From Actinomadura sp. CNU-125 (GTDB lineage: Bacteria; Actinomycetota; Actinomycetes; Streptosporangiales; Streptosporangiaceae), in NCBI RefSeq assembly GCF_001942465.1, contig NZ_MKJY01000111.1, positions 62,001-126,000 of the forward strand: a stretch of 64,000 nucleotides of DNA, read 5' to 3'. The position numbers were made by a program, and so were the translations under genes. Each line of letters opens with the position of its first letter. Position 1 is the first letter of the stretch. Below are positions 8,419 through 16,921 of the stretch, in pieces. The notes under the pieces were generated by a model. That model ran no database searches and was not told the origin of the DNA. It saw only the letters and a list, made by a program, of their open reading frames with translations.

Positions 8419-8420
8419 CG

Positions 8421-9503
8421 ATGGAGAGGACGTCCGGCATGGGCACCGCACCGATCATCGAACTCGACTCGACCCGCCCGGAGGCCATCGACGGGCGCCG
8501 CCTGCGCGCCGTCGCCTTCCAGGACGTGCGCATGGCCTACCTCGCGGAACACGGGCCCGCGCGGGGCCGGGCCCTCGTCCTCGGCGGCGGCCACGGCGTA
8601 CTGCCGCGCGGACTGGCACGGGCGGGCCTGGACGTGACGGCGCTCGACCCGTCCGAGGCGGCGACGCGCATGGCCGCGGACATCGCCACGGCGCAGAACC
8701 TCGCGATCGCGCACCGCACCGCGCGGGCCGAGGAGTTCGACGCGCCGCCCGGCTCCTTCGACCTCGTGTACGTCGCCGACACCTTCGAGATCACCGAGGA
8801 CCCGAACCGCGTGGTGGAGCGCGCCGCGCGCGCCCTCAAACCCGGCGGCGCGCTCGTGTACGACACCGTCAACCGGACCGTCCCGGCGAAGCTCGTCTAC
8901 CTGGGCGCCTTCCAGCGCCTCCCGTGGACCCGGATCATGCCGCCCGGCCGCTACGCGAGCGCCCGGCTGCGCCGCCCGTCCGAGGTCGAGGCCCTCTTCC
9001 GGCGTCACGGCCTGCACCCCGAGGGCGTCTGCGGCTTCAAGCCCGCGAGCGTCGCCGGCCTGGTCAAGACCGTGCTCGCCCGCCGCCGCGGCGAGATCGG
9101 CGACGACGGCGTGGCGTCCATGGCCGGGGTCGTCCTGGATCCGGACGGCCCGCCCGTCGTCACCTACCTCGGCCACGCCCGCAAGCGCGGCGCTCCGGAC
9201 CGCGATGACGATGGCGCGGCGACGGGCCGGCGTGCCGGAGCCGGCGGCCTCTCGGGGGCGCCCGGGTCCTTCCCCGGCCGGTCGCGGACGACGTCTGCGC
9301 GCGATGGGCCGTTCGGCGATGATCGGAACCGCCGCGCGGGCGGGCGCGGCCGGGTCATTTGCGTCGGCCGAGGGCCTTGGCCCGGCCGTGCGCCCATCCC
9401 GCGAGGAGCGCGCCGACGACGGTCGCGGCGAGGTAGCCGGTCAGGGCCGCGGGGAACCCGCCGGGGATCCCGCCGAGCAGGCCCGTCTCGTCGTGGTCGA
9501 TGA
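8421..9503 (+). CDS. Class I SAM-dependent methyltransferase (UbiG/COQ3-like); 3' end doubtful
   Basis: The N-terminal 250 residues are a UbiG-like methyltransferase: ALVLGGGHGVLPRGLARAGL (SAM motif I), VTALDPSEAA, FDLVYVADTFEITEDP (motif post-II) and ALKPGGALVYDTVNRT (motif III). The GGGxG replaces the usual GCGxG. It might methylate a phenolic or quinone-like ring; the substrate is unknown. The start at 8421 follows AAGGA; in-frame ATGs at 8397 and 8439 are alternatives. The recognisable protein ends near HARKR (about 9190). Beyond it the frame is Arg/Gly-rich, unlike any protein, and overlaps the antisense gene at 9355. A one-base loss near 9190 would bring a stop at 9208, the more likely true end. 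Confidence 0.65.
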   Translation: MERTSGMGTAPIIELDSTRPEAIDGRRLRAVAFQDVRMAYLAEHGPARGRALVLGGGHGVLPRGLARAGLDVTALDPSEAATRMAADIATAQNLAIAHRTARAEEFDAPPGSFDLVYVADTFEITEDPNRVVERAARALKPGGALVYDTVNRTVPAKLVYLGAFQRLPWTRIMPPGRYASARLRRPSEVEALFRRHGLHPEGVCGFKPASVAGLVKTVLARRRGEIGDDGVASMAGVVLDPDGPPVVTYLGHARKRGAPDRDDDGAATGRRAGAGGLSGAPGSFPGRSRTTSARDGPFGDDRNRRAGGRGRVICVGRGPWPGRAPIPRGARRRRSRRGSRSGPRGTRRGSRRAGPSRRGR

Positions 9504-9576
9504 GCAGCCGGATCGCTCCCTGGGCGCCGAGGACGAGAAGGAGCATCCCGGCGATCTGCAGTGCGTCGAACTTCAT
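9355..9576 (-). CDS. Small two-helix membrane protein, function unknown
   Basis: A 73-residue protein with two clear membrane segments: LQIAGMLLLVLGAQGAIRLL and ALTGYLAATVVGALLAGWAH, joined by a polar loop (DHDETGLLGGIPGG), and a basic C-terminal end (RAKALGRRK). The ATG at 9576 has a good ribosome site (GGGAGG). Similar small proteins next to TetR regulators are common in actinomycetes, but I do not recognise a named family. It is divergent from the TetR gene at 9667, with two related palindromes between them, so it is very likely that regulator's target. Confidence 0.65.
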   Translation of the reverse strand: MKFDALQIAGMLLLVLGAQGAIRLLIDHDETGLLGGIPGGFPAALTGYLAATVVGALLAGWAHGRAKALGRRK

Positions 9577-9593
9577 CGGAACCTCCCGGGCTC

Positions 9594-9617
9594 GTTACAA
9601 TGCATCTGCATGGTAAC
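9594..9617. promoter_or_regulatory. TetR operator, site 1
   Basis: Nearly perfect 24-bp palindrome: GTTAC, one base, ATGCA, two bases, TGCAT, one base, GTAAC. Its core CAATGC-N4-GCATGG matches site 2 at 9635 (CAATGC-N4-GCATTG). Both lie between the TetR gene and the divergent small membrane protein. Confidence 0.6.
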
Positions 9618-9634
9618 CGCCGGGGAGTGCGGTT

Positions 9635-9652
9635 GCAATGCGACCGCATTGC
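9635..9652. promoter_or_regulatory. TetR operator, site 2
   Basis: A perfect 18-bp palindrome GCAATGCG-AC-CGCATTGC sits 14 bp before the GTG start of the TetR gene. It shares the CAATGC-N4-GCAT core with site 1, indicating two sites for one regulator controlling both divergent genes. Confidence 0.6.
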
Positions 9653-9666
9653 GAAAGGGAGGGCGC

Positions 9667-10275
9667 GTGCCGAAGGTCGTCGATCACGAGGAGCGCAAGC
9701 GGCGGCTGGCGGAGGCCGTCTGGTCGCTGACGGTCCGCAGCGGCCTGGAGAGCGTGACGCTCCGGAAGGTCGCGGCCGAGGCGGGCGTGTCGATGGGGCA
9801 GGTCCAGCACTACTACGCGACGCGGTCCGAGCTGGTGTCGGACGCCGTCGCCCGCGCGGTGCGGGCGCTCAACGCCCGGATCGAGACCTCGATCCGGGCG
9901 GCGGGCGCCGAAGGCGACCCGGAGACGATCCTGCGCGAATGCCTGTACGCGATCCTGGCCAGGGACGAGGAGGGCCTGCGGCTGCTCCGGCTCTCCGTCG
10001 CGGTGCTCGGTCAGGCGGTGTCCGACCCGGCCATGGCCGCCGTGCTCGCGCCGGGCGACGACGAGCTGGTGTCGTTCACGGCGGGCCTCATCGCCGCCGC
10101 CCGCCACGACCGCGGGTCGGCCGCGCGCGACGACGACCGGATCGCGGCCGACATCTGCTGGACGCTCGCCACCGGCCTCGGCGTCGACGTCGCACTGGGG
10201 CATCGTTCCCCGGACGTCGCCAAACGGGTCCTCGACCACCACATCGACACCGTCCTCGGCGGAATGGGCGGCTGA
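9667..10275 (+). CDS. TetR/AcrR family transcriptional regulator
   Basis: A 202-residue one-component repressor. The HTH spans about residues 10-55: ERKRRLAEAVWSLTVRSGLE, VTLRKVAAEAGVSMGQVQHY, YATRSELV. The QVQHYYATR variant is typical of the BetI-like/TetR_C_6 group. The remaining all-helical domain would bind an unknown small ligand. The GTG at 9667 was chosen because AAGGGAGG lies just upstream; the long open frame before it is antisense to the small membrane protein gene. Regulation is probably autogenous together with the 73-residue membrane protein, via the two palindromes at 9594 and 9635. Confidence 0.82.
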   Translation: MPKVVDHEERKRRLAEAVWSLTVRSGLESVTLRKVAAEAGVSMGQVQHYYATRSELVSDAVARAVRALNARIETSIRAAGAEGDPETILRECLYAILARDEEGLRLLRLSVAVLGQAVSDPAMAAVLAPGDDELVSFTAGLIAAARHDRGSAARDDDRIAADICWTLATGLGVDVALGHRSPDVAKRVLDHHIDTVLGGMGG

Positions 10276-10419
10276 CGCGGGACGGGGCCGGTCAGAGCGC
10301 CCACCGGCAGTACAGGCGCAGGCCGTTCGCGCGTGCGCGGCGGGCGAGGCCCGCGAGGAGGATCGCCGCCTCGGCCCCCGTTTCGGGCGACACCCCGCCG
10401 GCGCATGTCCGGCGGACGG

Positions 10420-11332
10420 TCAGGTGCGGGCGGCGGGGCGGCGGACGGCGCGGGCGAGGAGGGCCGCGGCCGGGCCGGTGGGGGTGGTGCCGGTCCGCCA
10501 GACGGCGCGCAGGGACCGTTCCAGCGTCATGCCCTCGATGGGGATCTCGAACGAGCGTTCCGGCGGCCAGGTCGGGGCCCACGACTAGTTCGCTGATCAG
10601 GGCGGGTCCGGCGCCCGCGGCCACGGCGTTGCGGACGGCCGTGCCGGAGCCGAGTTCGAGGAGCGGCGGCGCGAGGTCGAGGTCGTGGGCGGCCATCGCC
10701 TGGGCGGCGGCCTGCCGGGTGCCGGATCCGGCTTCGCGGCTGATCAGCGGGGTGGCGGCGACCTCGGCGGGCAGGACGGGACGGCGGCGCCGCGTCCAGC
10801 GGTGCCCCGGCGGGGCGACGAGGACGAGCCGGTCGCCCGCGACGGCCCGGCTGCGCAGACCGGACGGGCGTCCGGGCGACTCGATGAAGCCGATGTCGAC
10901 GTCGCCGTGCCGCGCGAGTTCGCAGACCCGGGACGAGTTCGTCACCTGCATGCCGACGTGCAGGTCGGGGTCGTCGCGGCGGAGTTCGCCGATCCACGCG
11001 GGCAGGAGGTGCTCGGCGACGGTGAGGCTGGCCGCGACCGTGAGCCGTCCGGTGCGTTCGCGGCGGAGCGCCTCGGCGCCGTCGGTGAGGGCGGCGAGGT
11101 CGTCCAGGACGCGCTGCGCCCAGCCCGTCACGACCCGTCCGGCGGGGGTGAGGGCGGAGCCGCGGCGGGTGCGGTCGACGAGCCGCAGGCCGAGCCGCCG
11201 TTCGAGGCGGGACAGCCGCTTGCTCGCGGACGGCTGGCTGATGCGGAGTTCGGCCGCCGCGGCGGTGAGGCTGCCCTGCTCGGCGACCAGGACGAGGAGC
11301 CGCAGCGAGTCGATGTCGGGCGGCGCGGTCAT
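10420..11332 (-). CDS. LysR family transcriptional regulator (frame break near 10550)
   Basis: The N-terminal winged HTH is complete (SLRLLVLVAEQGSLTAAAAE, LRISQPSASKRLSRLERRLG, LRLVDRTRRG), followed by a LysR substrate-binding domain (VGMQVTNSSRVCELARHGDV, IGFIESPG, PLISREAGSGTRQ). Near residue 260 the frame changes: the natural C-terminus (EIPIEGMTLERSLRAVWRTG, then TTPTGPAAALLARAVRRPAA) is read in another frame and stops at 10420. An extra T in CTCGTTCGAG is the simplest cause. It is divergent from the YeiH-type gene (11404), the same arrangement as YeiE/YeiH in Escherichia coli, so it likely controls that transporter. Confidence 0.75.
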
Positions 11333-11403
11333 GCCCTGAGGCTATGACGTGAGGTCGAACCGGCCGGTACCGGGATCCGCCGGACGGCTGAAGGCTCGGA
11401 CGC

Positions 11404-12420
11404 ATGGATCCTGTACACGCCGACGCGGCCCCCGAATCGAACATGACGCGCATGCGGGCGTGGTGGGGGCGGGTCGGGCCGGGTGTTTCGGTCGCGGTGA
11501 CCGGCGCGGGCGCGGCGATGGTGCTCAACCGGTTCGTGCCCGCGGTGAGCGCCCTCACCGTGGCGGTGCTGCTGGGGGTGCTGCTGGGCGGCGTGCTGCC
11601 CGGGCGGGCGTCGGACGGGCTGGAGTGGGCCACGCGGAGGTTCCTCAGGGTCGGGGTGGTGCTCCTCGGGTTGCAGCTCAGCCTCGGTGAGGTGCTGCGG
11701 CTGGGGCCGGGGACGATCGCGGCGGTGGTCGTCACCGTGGCGGCCGGGTTCGCCGGGACGCTCGCGCTCGCGCGGGTCCTCGGGGTGTCGCGGGGGCTCG
11801 GGTTGCTGGTCGCGACGGGGTTCTCGATCTGCGGGGCGTCGGCGATCGTGGCGATGGACGGCGTCGCGCGGAGCGAGCGGGAGGACGTCGCGAGCGGTGT
11901 CACGCTCGTGACGATCTACGGGAGCGCGGCGATCGTGCTGGTACCGTTCCTCGGCACCCGGGTGTTCGGCCTGGACGGCGAGGCGCTCGGGATGTGGGCG
12001 GGGCTGAGCGTGCACGAGGTCGCGCAGGTCGTCGCGGCGGCGTCCCCGGCCGGTGCGGCGGCGGTGGGGACGGCGGTGATCGTGAAGCTCACCCGGGTGG
12101 TGCTGCTGGCGCCGATGGTCGCGGGGGTGGGCGTCCTGCGGCGGCGGGACGGGGAGGTGTCGCGGCCGCCGATCGTGCCCCTGTTCGTCGTCGGGTTCCT
12201 GGCCGCGATGCTCCTGCGCAGCGCGGACGTCGTGCCCGGGGCCGTCCTCGCGGGGGCGCGGGACCTGTCGACGGTGCTGCTGGCGACCGCGATGTTCGGG
12301 CTGGGGTCGTCCGTGCGGATCGGGCGGCTGCTGCGGACGGGACGGCGGGGGCTCGCGCTCGGCGGGCTCTCGACGCTCCTCGTGGGGGCGGTCTCGCTCG
12401 GGGCGCTGGCTCTGGTCTAG
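11404..12420 (+). CDS. YeiH/UPF0324 family putative sulfate exporter
   Basis: A 338-residue integral membrane protein with about ten hydrophobic segments. It carries the UPF0324 family blocks ALTVAVLLGVLLGGVLP, FLRVGVVLLGLQLSLGEV, GFSICGASAIVAMDGVARS and SVHEVAQVVAAASPAGAAA. The central GASAIVA and the HEVAQVVAA motifs are diagnostic. The family is annotated as putative sulfate exporter, but experimental support is thin. It is divergent from a LysR regulator and its stop overlaps that of the GntR gene (CTAG, 12417-12420), so it is convergent with the nic operon. The start at 11404 is the first ATG; 11443 is an alternative. Confidence 0.8.
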   Translation: MDPVHADAAPESNMTRMRAWWGRVGPGVSVAVTGAGAAMVLNRFVPAVSALTVAVLLGVLLGGVLPGRASDGLEWATRRFLRVGVVLLGLQLSLGEVLRLGPGTIAAVVVTVAAGFAGTLALARVLGVSRGLGLLVATGFSICGASAIVAMDGVARSEREDVASGVTLVTIYGSAAIVLVPFLGTRVFGLDGEALGMWAGLSVHEVAQVVAAASPAGAAAVGTAVIVKLTRVVLLAPMVAGVGVLRRRDGEVSRPPIVPLFVVGFLAAMLLRSADVVPGAVLAGARDLSTVLLATAMFGLGSSVRIGRLLRTGRRGLALGGLSTLLVGAVSLGALALV

Positions 12421-13100
12421 TCGAAGCCGAGGCCGCGGAGGGCGGCCTGGCAGCCGTGGGCGACGTGCATGCGGGTCATCGCGACGGCGCCGACGGTGTC
12501 GCCGGTCTCGAAGAACCGGACGAGTTCGGCGTGCTCCCGGTAGGCCTGCTGCAGGCGGTCGCCGCGGGCGGACGCGTTGATGTAGCGCTCGCAGGCGTGC
12601 CACAGCATCTGCGAGGTGCGGCGGAGCATGCCGGGGCCGAGGGCGGCGAACACCTCGAAGTGGAACGCGCGATGCGCGAGGAGGTGTTCGAGGGGGTCGG
12701 GGTCGGTGGCGAGCTCCTTGAGCCGGAGCAGGTGGGGGCGCATGCGTTCGGCGGTGTCGGCGGAGGCCGTGGCGGCGACGCGTTCGGCCGCCATGACCTC
12801 CACCTCCTCCAGCATGCGGTAGCCGTCCTCGACGTCGTGGCGGCGGATGTCGGACACGACGGCGCCGCGCCGGGGGTAGACCTCGGCGAGGCCCTCGGCG
12901 AGGAGTTCGCGGAACGCCTCCCGGACGGGGACGCGGCTGACGTCGAGTTCGGCGGCGAGCGGGTCGACGCGCAGCTTGGTGCCGGGCGGCAGCCAGCCGA
13001 GCACGATGCGCTTGCGGATCTCGTCCGCGGCGAAGTCGGTCAGCGTCGCGTCGCGGCCCGGCCCGGTCGGCCCCACGGGTCCCCCTCTCGCCCCCGGCAT
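12417..13100 (-). CDS. GntR family regulator (FadR/FCD subfamily), last gene of the nic operon
   Basis: A 227-residue protein. The winged HTH occupies about residues 18-85 (DFAADEIRKRIVLGWLPPG, LAAELDVSRVPVREAFRELL, YPRRGAVVSD). The all-helical FCD ligand domain follows, with metal-type ligands visible in HRAFHFEVF and REHAELVRFFETGD. FCD regulators commonly bind a dicarboxylate, so maleate, fumarate or a pathway intermediate is a reasonable guess for the inducer. It begins only 4 bp after the stop of the FAD hydroxylase gene, and its stop overlaps that of the YeiH gene. It likely represses the nicF promoter region, where a 16-bp AT palindrome lies (17584). Target and ligand are inference. 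Confidence 0.8.
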   Translation of the reverse strand: MPGARGGPVGPTGPGRDATLTDFAADEIRKRIVLGWLPPGTKLRVDPLAAELDVSRVPVREAFRELLAEGLAEVYPRRGAVVSDIRRHDVEDGYRMLEEVEVMAAERVAATASADTAERMRPHLLRLKELATDPDPLEHLLAHRAFHFEVFAALGPGMLRRTSQMLWHACERYINASARGDRLQQAYREHAELVRFFETGDTVGAVAMTRMHVAHGCQAALRGLGFD

Positions 13101-13104
13101 GATC

Positions 13105-14295
13105 TCACGCGAACGGCCAGCCGAGCGGTGGGCCGATGTAGCTCTCGGCGAAGTTGCGGGCGTAGGCGGTGGAGTGTTCGAGCTGCCACAGCCGGGAGCG
13201 CTGCAGCTTCTGCCGGAACGCGGCGTCGGGCGAATCGCTCTCGTAGGTGTGCATCATGTGGATGAGCGCGTGGCTGAACTCCTGCGCCTTCCAGATGTCG
13301 GGGAGGCGCGCGCGGAGTAGACGTCGAGGTCCGTTTCGTCCCCGGATTCGGCGAAGCGGGCGAGGACGGCGTCGAGTTCGGCGGCGTCCGCCATCGCCAG
13401 GTTCATCCCCTTTCCGCCGGACGGTGTGATGATGTGCGCGGCGTCGCCGAGCAGGAACACGCGTCCGTGCCGCATCGGCTCGCACACCTTGCTCTGCATC
13501 TCCAGCATGTTCTTGCTGAAGACGGGCCCCTCGTTGAGGGTCCAGCCGGGCTGCGCCAGGCGGATCCGGAGCTCGTGCCAGATGCGGTCGTCGGGCCAGT
13601 CGTCGACGGTGTCGGCGAAGGGGACCTGCAGGTGGAAGCGGGTGACGGTGTCGGAGCGCAGCAGGTGCCCGGCGAACCCGGCGGGGTGGACTGCGTAGAT
13701 CGTCGAGTCGGAGGACGGCGGGGCCTCGGCGAGCAGCGTCAGCCAGCGGAACTCGTGCTGCATGCGGTATTCCGTGAACAGCTCCCACGGCGCGGACGCG
13801 CGGGCGGCGCCGTGCTGGCCGTCGGCGCCCGCGACAAACTCGGCGTGCACGACCGTTCCGTCCGCGCACTCCACGCGGGGCGACCCCTCCCATTGCAGGA
13901 CTTTCGTGGCGGTCGTCTCGTACAGGGCGGTCCCGCCGCCGCTTCGAAGCCGTCCAGGAGGTCCGACACGACTTCCTGCTGGGGGAAGACGTAGTGCGGT
14001 TTGTTGTCGTACATGGCGGAGTAGTCGGCGAAGAAGCTTTCGCCCTCGACGCGGAACTCGCAGCCGTGGTGGACGGCGCCTTCCTTGTGCAGCCGGTCGG
14101 ACAGCCCCATCTGGTCCATCAGTTCGACGGTCCGGTGCTCCAGCAGTCCGCGCGCGCGCGGCCGCGGATGGATTCGGGGTTGAACTTGTCGAGGACGACG
14201 CAGGAGACCCCACGGCGTTGCAGCAGGTTCGCCAGGGTGAGACCGGCGGGGCCGGCGCCCACGATGGCGACCGTGGTGTGCAGTTCACGAGCCAC
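13105..14295 (-). CDS. FAD-dependent aromatic hydroxylase, 4-hydroxybenzoate 3-monooxygenase-like (three frame breaks)
   Basis: From the GTG at 14295 (preceded by AAGGAAG) a PobA-like flavoprotein can be followed through three frames. These hold TTVAIVGAGPAGLTLANLLQ (FAD-binding GxGxxG), RGRARAGLLEHRTVELMDQM, PHYVFPQQEVVSDLLDGF, AEFVAGADGQHGAAR, GRVFLLGDAAHIITPSGGKG (the GD motif) and the C-terminus ending GPPLGWPFA. Single bases seem lost near 14160, 13940 and 13312. It sits 19 bp after nicX in the operon. By context it should make 2,5-dihydroxypyridine from 6-hydroxynicotinate, a close analogue of 4-hydroxybenzoate. It resembles PobA more than the Pseudomonas NicC, so the substrate assignment is inference; plain 4-hydroxybenzoate hydroxylase activity is the alternative. 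Confidence 0.65.
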
Positions 14296-14314
14296 GTACG
14301 GCTTCCTTTCGTGT

Positions 14315-15355
14315 TCAGCGGCGGGACGCCGGCTGCATTTCGGGGACGACGACGTCGCCGTCCAGGACGATCGGGTCGTCGTCCAGGAAGAGGCTGCAAT
14401 CGCGCATGGGAATGTCGAAGTGGCAGGCCGTGTCGTTGGGTCCGCCCAGTTCGTTGTTGGGTCCGATGGAGAACATGACGTTCCCGTAGACCGCGCGGGG
14501 TTCCATGCCCATGCCGCCTGGGAAGGCCGGGGGCAGCAGCCCGTGCCAATGCGCGTTCTCGTTGAGGCCCCAGCCGACGTGCGACATGCCGTAGCCGCGG
14601 GGGTCGTCGAACGACTCGATGTAGGAGCGGAGCATGTGCGCGTCCAAGTCGCCCCGGATGTCGGTGATGAACCCCTTCTCGACGGTGATCTCGACGGGGT
14701 TCCGCACGTAGGTGTTGAACGGGAGGAGGACGTCGCCGGGCGCGAGCACGATGCGTCCGTCCACTCCGTCGTCGTCGCCGCCGGTGAACACGAAACCGGA
14801 CGGCCAGTGGTCCCAGCGGCCGGGCTCGTCGGTGTACCCGTACTCGGTGATCGCCGGGTAGCGGCCGAGACGGTACGTGACGTCGGTGCCGAGCGCGTTC
14901 GTGAACCGGAGCGAGCGCGCCCCGCGCATCAGCTCCTGCCCGACTTCGACGCGTTCGCGCAGTTCCTCCGTCGGGAACAGGCGGGCGAGCAGCTCCGGCG
15001 GCTCGACGGCCGACAGCACGCGCGTCCCGGCGTCCTGGATCGCCGTCTGCTCCTTGGAGAACAGCAGGAAAATCAGGTCGACGAGCATGTCGGAGCGCTT
15101 CAGCGCCTCGACGGCCTCCGGGTTGGACGCGAGCCCGGAGGCGCCGACCGCCCACGCGCCCCCGGCGGCGCCCGGGGCGGGCAGCCGCAGGTGGTAGGCC
15201 TTCGCGCCGAGCGACCGCGCCGCGTTCAGGAACGCGTCGGCGTAGTTCATCCGCTCGTCGCCCTGCGACAGAACGGTCACCGACTCGCCCTCGTGGACGC
15301 CGCTCAGTGCGAGCTGCCTGCGGCAGAGTTCGGTGAACGCGACCTGGTCGATCAT
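14315..15355 (-). CDS. nicX: 2,5-dihydroxypyridine 5,6-dioxygenase
   Basis: A 346-residue protein of the NicX family (M29 aminopeptidase-like fold with mononuclear Fe(II)). It opens the ring of 2,5-dihydroxypyridine to N-formylmaleamate. The candidate metal ligands are His259 (GMSHVGWGLN), His312 and Asp314 (ACHFDIPMRD). Their spacing, 53 and 2 residues, equals that of His265/His318/Asp320 recalled for the Pseudomonas putida enzyme. Other family blocks are SQGDERMNYADAFLNAARSL and AHWHGLLPPAFPGGMGM. The ATG at 15355 overlaps the nicD stop by 4 bp and has GGGAGG upstream. It is the fourth gene of the operon. Confidence 0.88.
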   Translation of the reverse strand: MIDQVAFTELCRRQLALSGVHEGESVTVLSQGDERMNYADAFLNAARSLGAKAYHLRLPAPGAAGGAWAVGASGLASNPEAVEALKRSDMLVDLIFLLFSKEQTAIQDAGTRVLSAVEPPELLARLFPTEELRERVEVGQELMRGARSLRFTNALGTDVTYRLGRYPAITEYGYTDEPGRWDHWPSGFVFTGGDDDGVDGRIVLAPGDVLLPFNTYVRNPVEITVEKGFITDIRGDLDAHMLRSYIESFDDPRGYGMSHVGWGLNENAHWHGLLPPAFPGGMGMEPRAVYGNVMFSIGPNNELGGPNDTACHFDIPMRDCSLFLDDDPIVLDGDVVVPEMQPASRR

Positions 15356-16173
15356 CGTGGGCCTCCCATCGCCCGGGTTTCCTGCAGAAATGCGCGGACG
15401 GCCGTGACGAACCCGTCGAACTCGTCCCACGGGATCATGTGGCCCGCGCCCGGCACGTCCACGACCGGGACGCCGCCGTTCGTCCGGCGGAGCTCGGCGG
15501 CGCCCGCATCGGTCACGACGGGGCTCGCACCGCCCCGGATCAGCACCGCCGGACGTCCGAGCCGCTCCCAGTACGGGAAGAAGTCCTCGGTCTCGAACCC
15601 CTCGTGCGTCTCGCGGACCGCCGTCTCGTCGCACGACGGGAGCTCCTGCGCGCGGATCAGCAGCTCCCGTTCCGGCCATTTCGGGTAGAAGCGCCGCATC
15701 TCGTCGGGGGTGGTGCCGCGCCGCGCCTCGTCGAGCTGCGTCCGGAACGCCTCCCAGCCCGTCGGGTACGGGCCGCGCCCCGGCCCGGACAGCGGCGGGT
15801 CCGCCAGGACGAGCGGGCCCCGCGCCCCGTGCAGGACGTGCCGCGCCGCGGCGATCCGCGCGCCCATCGAGTGCCCGAGGACGATCGGGTCGCCGAGGCC
15901 GAGCGCGTCGATGACGCCCGCGAGGTCGTCCGCGTAGTGGCGGAGCGTGTAGTTCCCGGCGGGCGGTGCGTCCGATTTGCCCCGGCCGCGCACGTCCAGC
16001 ACGTACACGCGGTGGTCGCGGGCCAGTTCGAGGGCGACGAACTCCGCCGTCAGTGCCGGGCTCGTGATGCCGGGGACGATCACGAGCGGGTCGCCCGCGT
16101 CGCCGTAGCGCAGCAGGTGGTGCCGCAGGCCACCGGCGGTGACGAACTCGCTGGTCCCCTCCGGTTCGATCAT
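15352..16173 (-). CDS. nicD: N-formylmaleamate deformylase, alpha/beta hydrolase
   Basis: A 273-residue alpha/beta hydrolase. The nucleophile elbow is GHSMGA with Ser102. Further family features are VYVLDVRGRGKSDAPPAGNY, VLADPPLSGPGRGPYP, and the catalytic His in GAGHMIPWDE. The Pseudomonas NicD nucleophile is at almost the same position (Ser101, from memory). NicD hydrolyses N-formylmaleamate to maleamate and formate. The gene overlaps nicE upstream and nicX downstream by 4 bp each (ATGA), which implies translational coupling. Without the neighbours it would only be a generic hydrolase; the order nicF-nicE-nicD-nicX makes this function likely. Confidence 0.82.
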   Translation of the reverse strand: MIEPEGTSEFVTAGGLRHHLLRYGDAGDPLVIVPGITSPALTAEFVALELARDHRVYVLDVRGRGKSDAPPAGNYTLRHYADDLAGVIDALGLGDPIVLGHSMGARIAAARHVLHGARGPLVLADPPLSGPGRGPYPTGWEAFRTQLDEARRGTTPDEMRRFYPKWPERELLIRAQELPSCDETAVRETHEGFETEDFFPYWERLGRPAVLIRGGASPVVTDAGAAELRRTNGGVPVVDVPGAGHMIPWDEFDGFVTAVRAFLQETRAMGGPR

Positions 16174-16921
16174 GCCGGCACCAGGGGTCCGTCGAGGAGG
16201 GCGCCGCCGCCGGGGACGCGCGGGTCGAGGGCGAGCGCGTCCAGCAGCTCGCGCGTCGTCGCGGTCGCCGCCGAGAAGACCGGCAGGCCGAGGGAGTCCT
16301 GCGCCGCGGTGACGGCGGCGAGCGACGGCATCTGCACGCACGCCGACAGCACCACGCCCTGCGCGTCCCCGAGGTCCAGGTCGCGGGCGTGCCGCAGCGG
16401 CGCGAGCGGGTCGAGCCGCCCGACCTCCCGGTTGTCGGTGACCGACAGGCTCCGGACGGCCGTCACCTCGATGTCGTACGCGGCGAAGTACCGGACGACC
16501 ATGTCGGTCAGCTCCGGCGCGTACGGGGCGACGATCGCGATCTTCGACAGGCCGAGCCGCCGCACCCCGCGCACCAGCGCCCCCGCGCTGCTGGTCACCG
16601 GCGCCTCGCAGCCGCCGCCGACGCCGCGTCGCGCAGCCGCCGCTCGGCGTCCTCGTGGGCCCTCGGGCCCTGCGCCATGACCGCGATCAGGCACGCGTAC
16701 GCGATCGCGTCGACGCCCGCGTCCGCGACCTCCGCCGCGCACCGGTCGGCCTGCCCCGCCATCGCGCGCAGCGAGTCCGCGTCGACCGTGTGCAGCACGG
16801 CGCGGCTCGAATGGAACGTGAACCGCTCGTCCCCCGGCCGCCGGGCGAGCAGTTCGGGGACCTCGGTCTCCATCGTCGTGTTGGAACTCGGCACGATCAG
16901 GCCGATCCGGCGATAGTTCAC
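16170..16921 (-). CDS. nicE: Maleate cis-trans isomerase, Asp/Glu racemase superfamily (frame break near 16613)
   Basis: The N-terminal half from GTG 16921 (NYRRIGLIVPSSNTTMETEV, DAIAYACLIAVMAQG) and the C-terminal half in the adjacent frame (APVTSSAGALVRGVRRLGL, VLSACVQMPSLAAV) form one maleate isomerase. Both catalytic cysteines are visible: Cys77 in AYACLIA and the one in LSACVQMPS. One G looks lost in a GGC run near 16613. The enzyme converts maleate to fumarate, which enters the TCA cycle. It starts within the nicF stop (GTGA) and ends within the nicD start (ATGA). Arylmalonate decarboxylase belongs to the same superfamily, but the operon favours maleate isomerase. Confidence 0.82.

Noticed and set aside
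13254-15155. A 633-residue minus-strand frame spanning nicX and the hydroxylase
   Set aside because: Only its last third is coding (middle part of the broken hydroxylase); the rest is a shadow of nicX.
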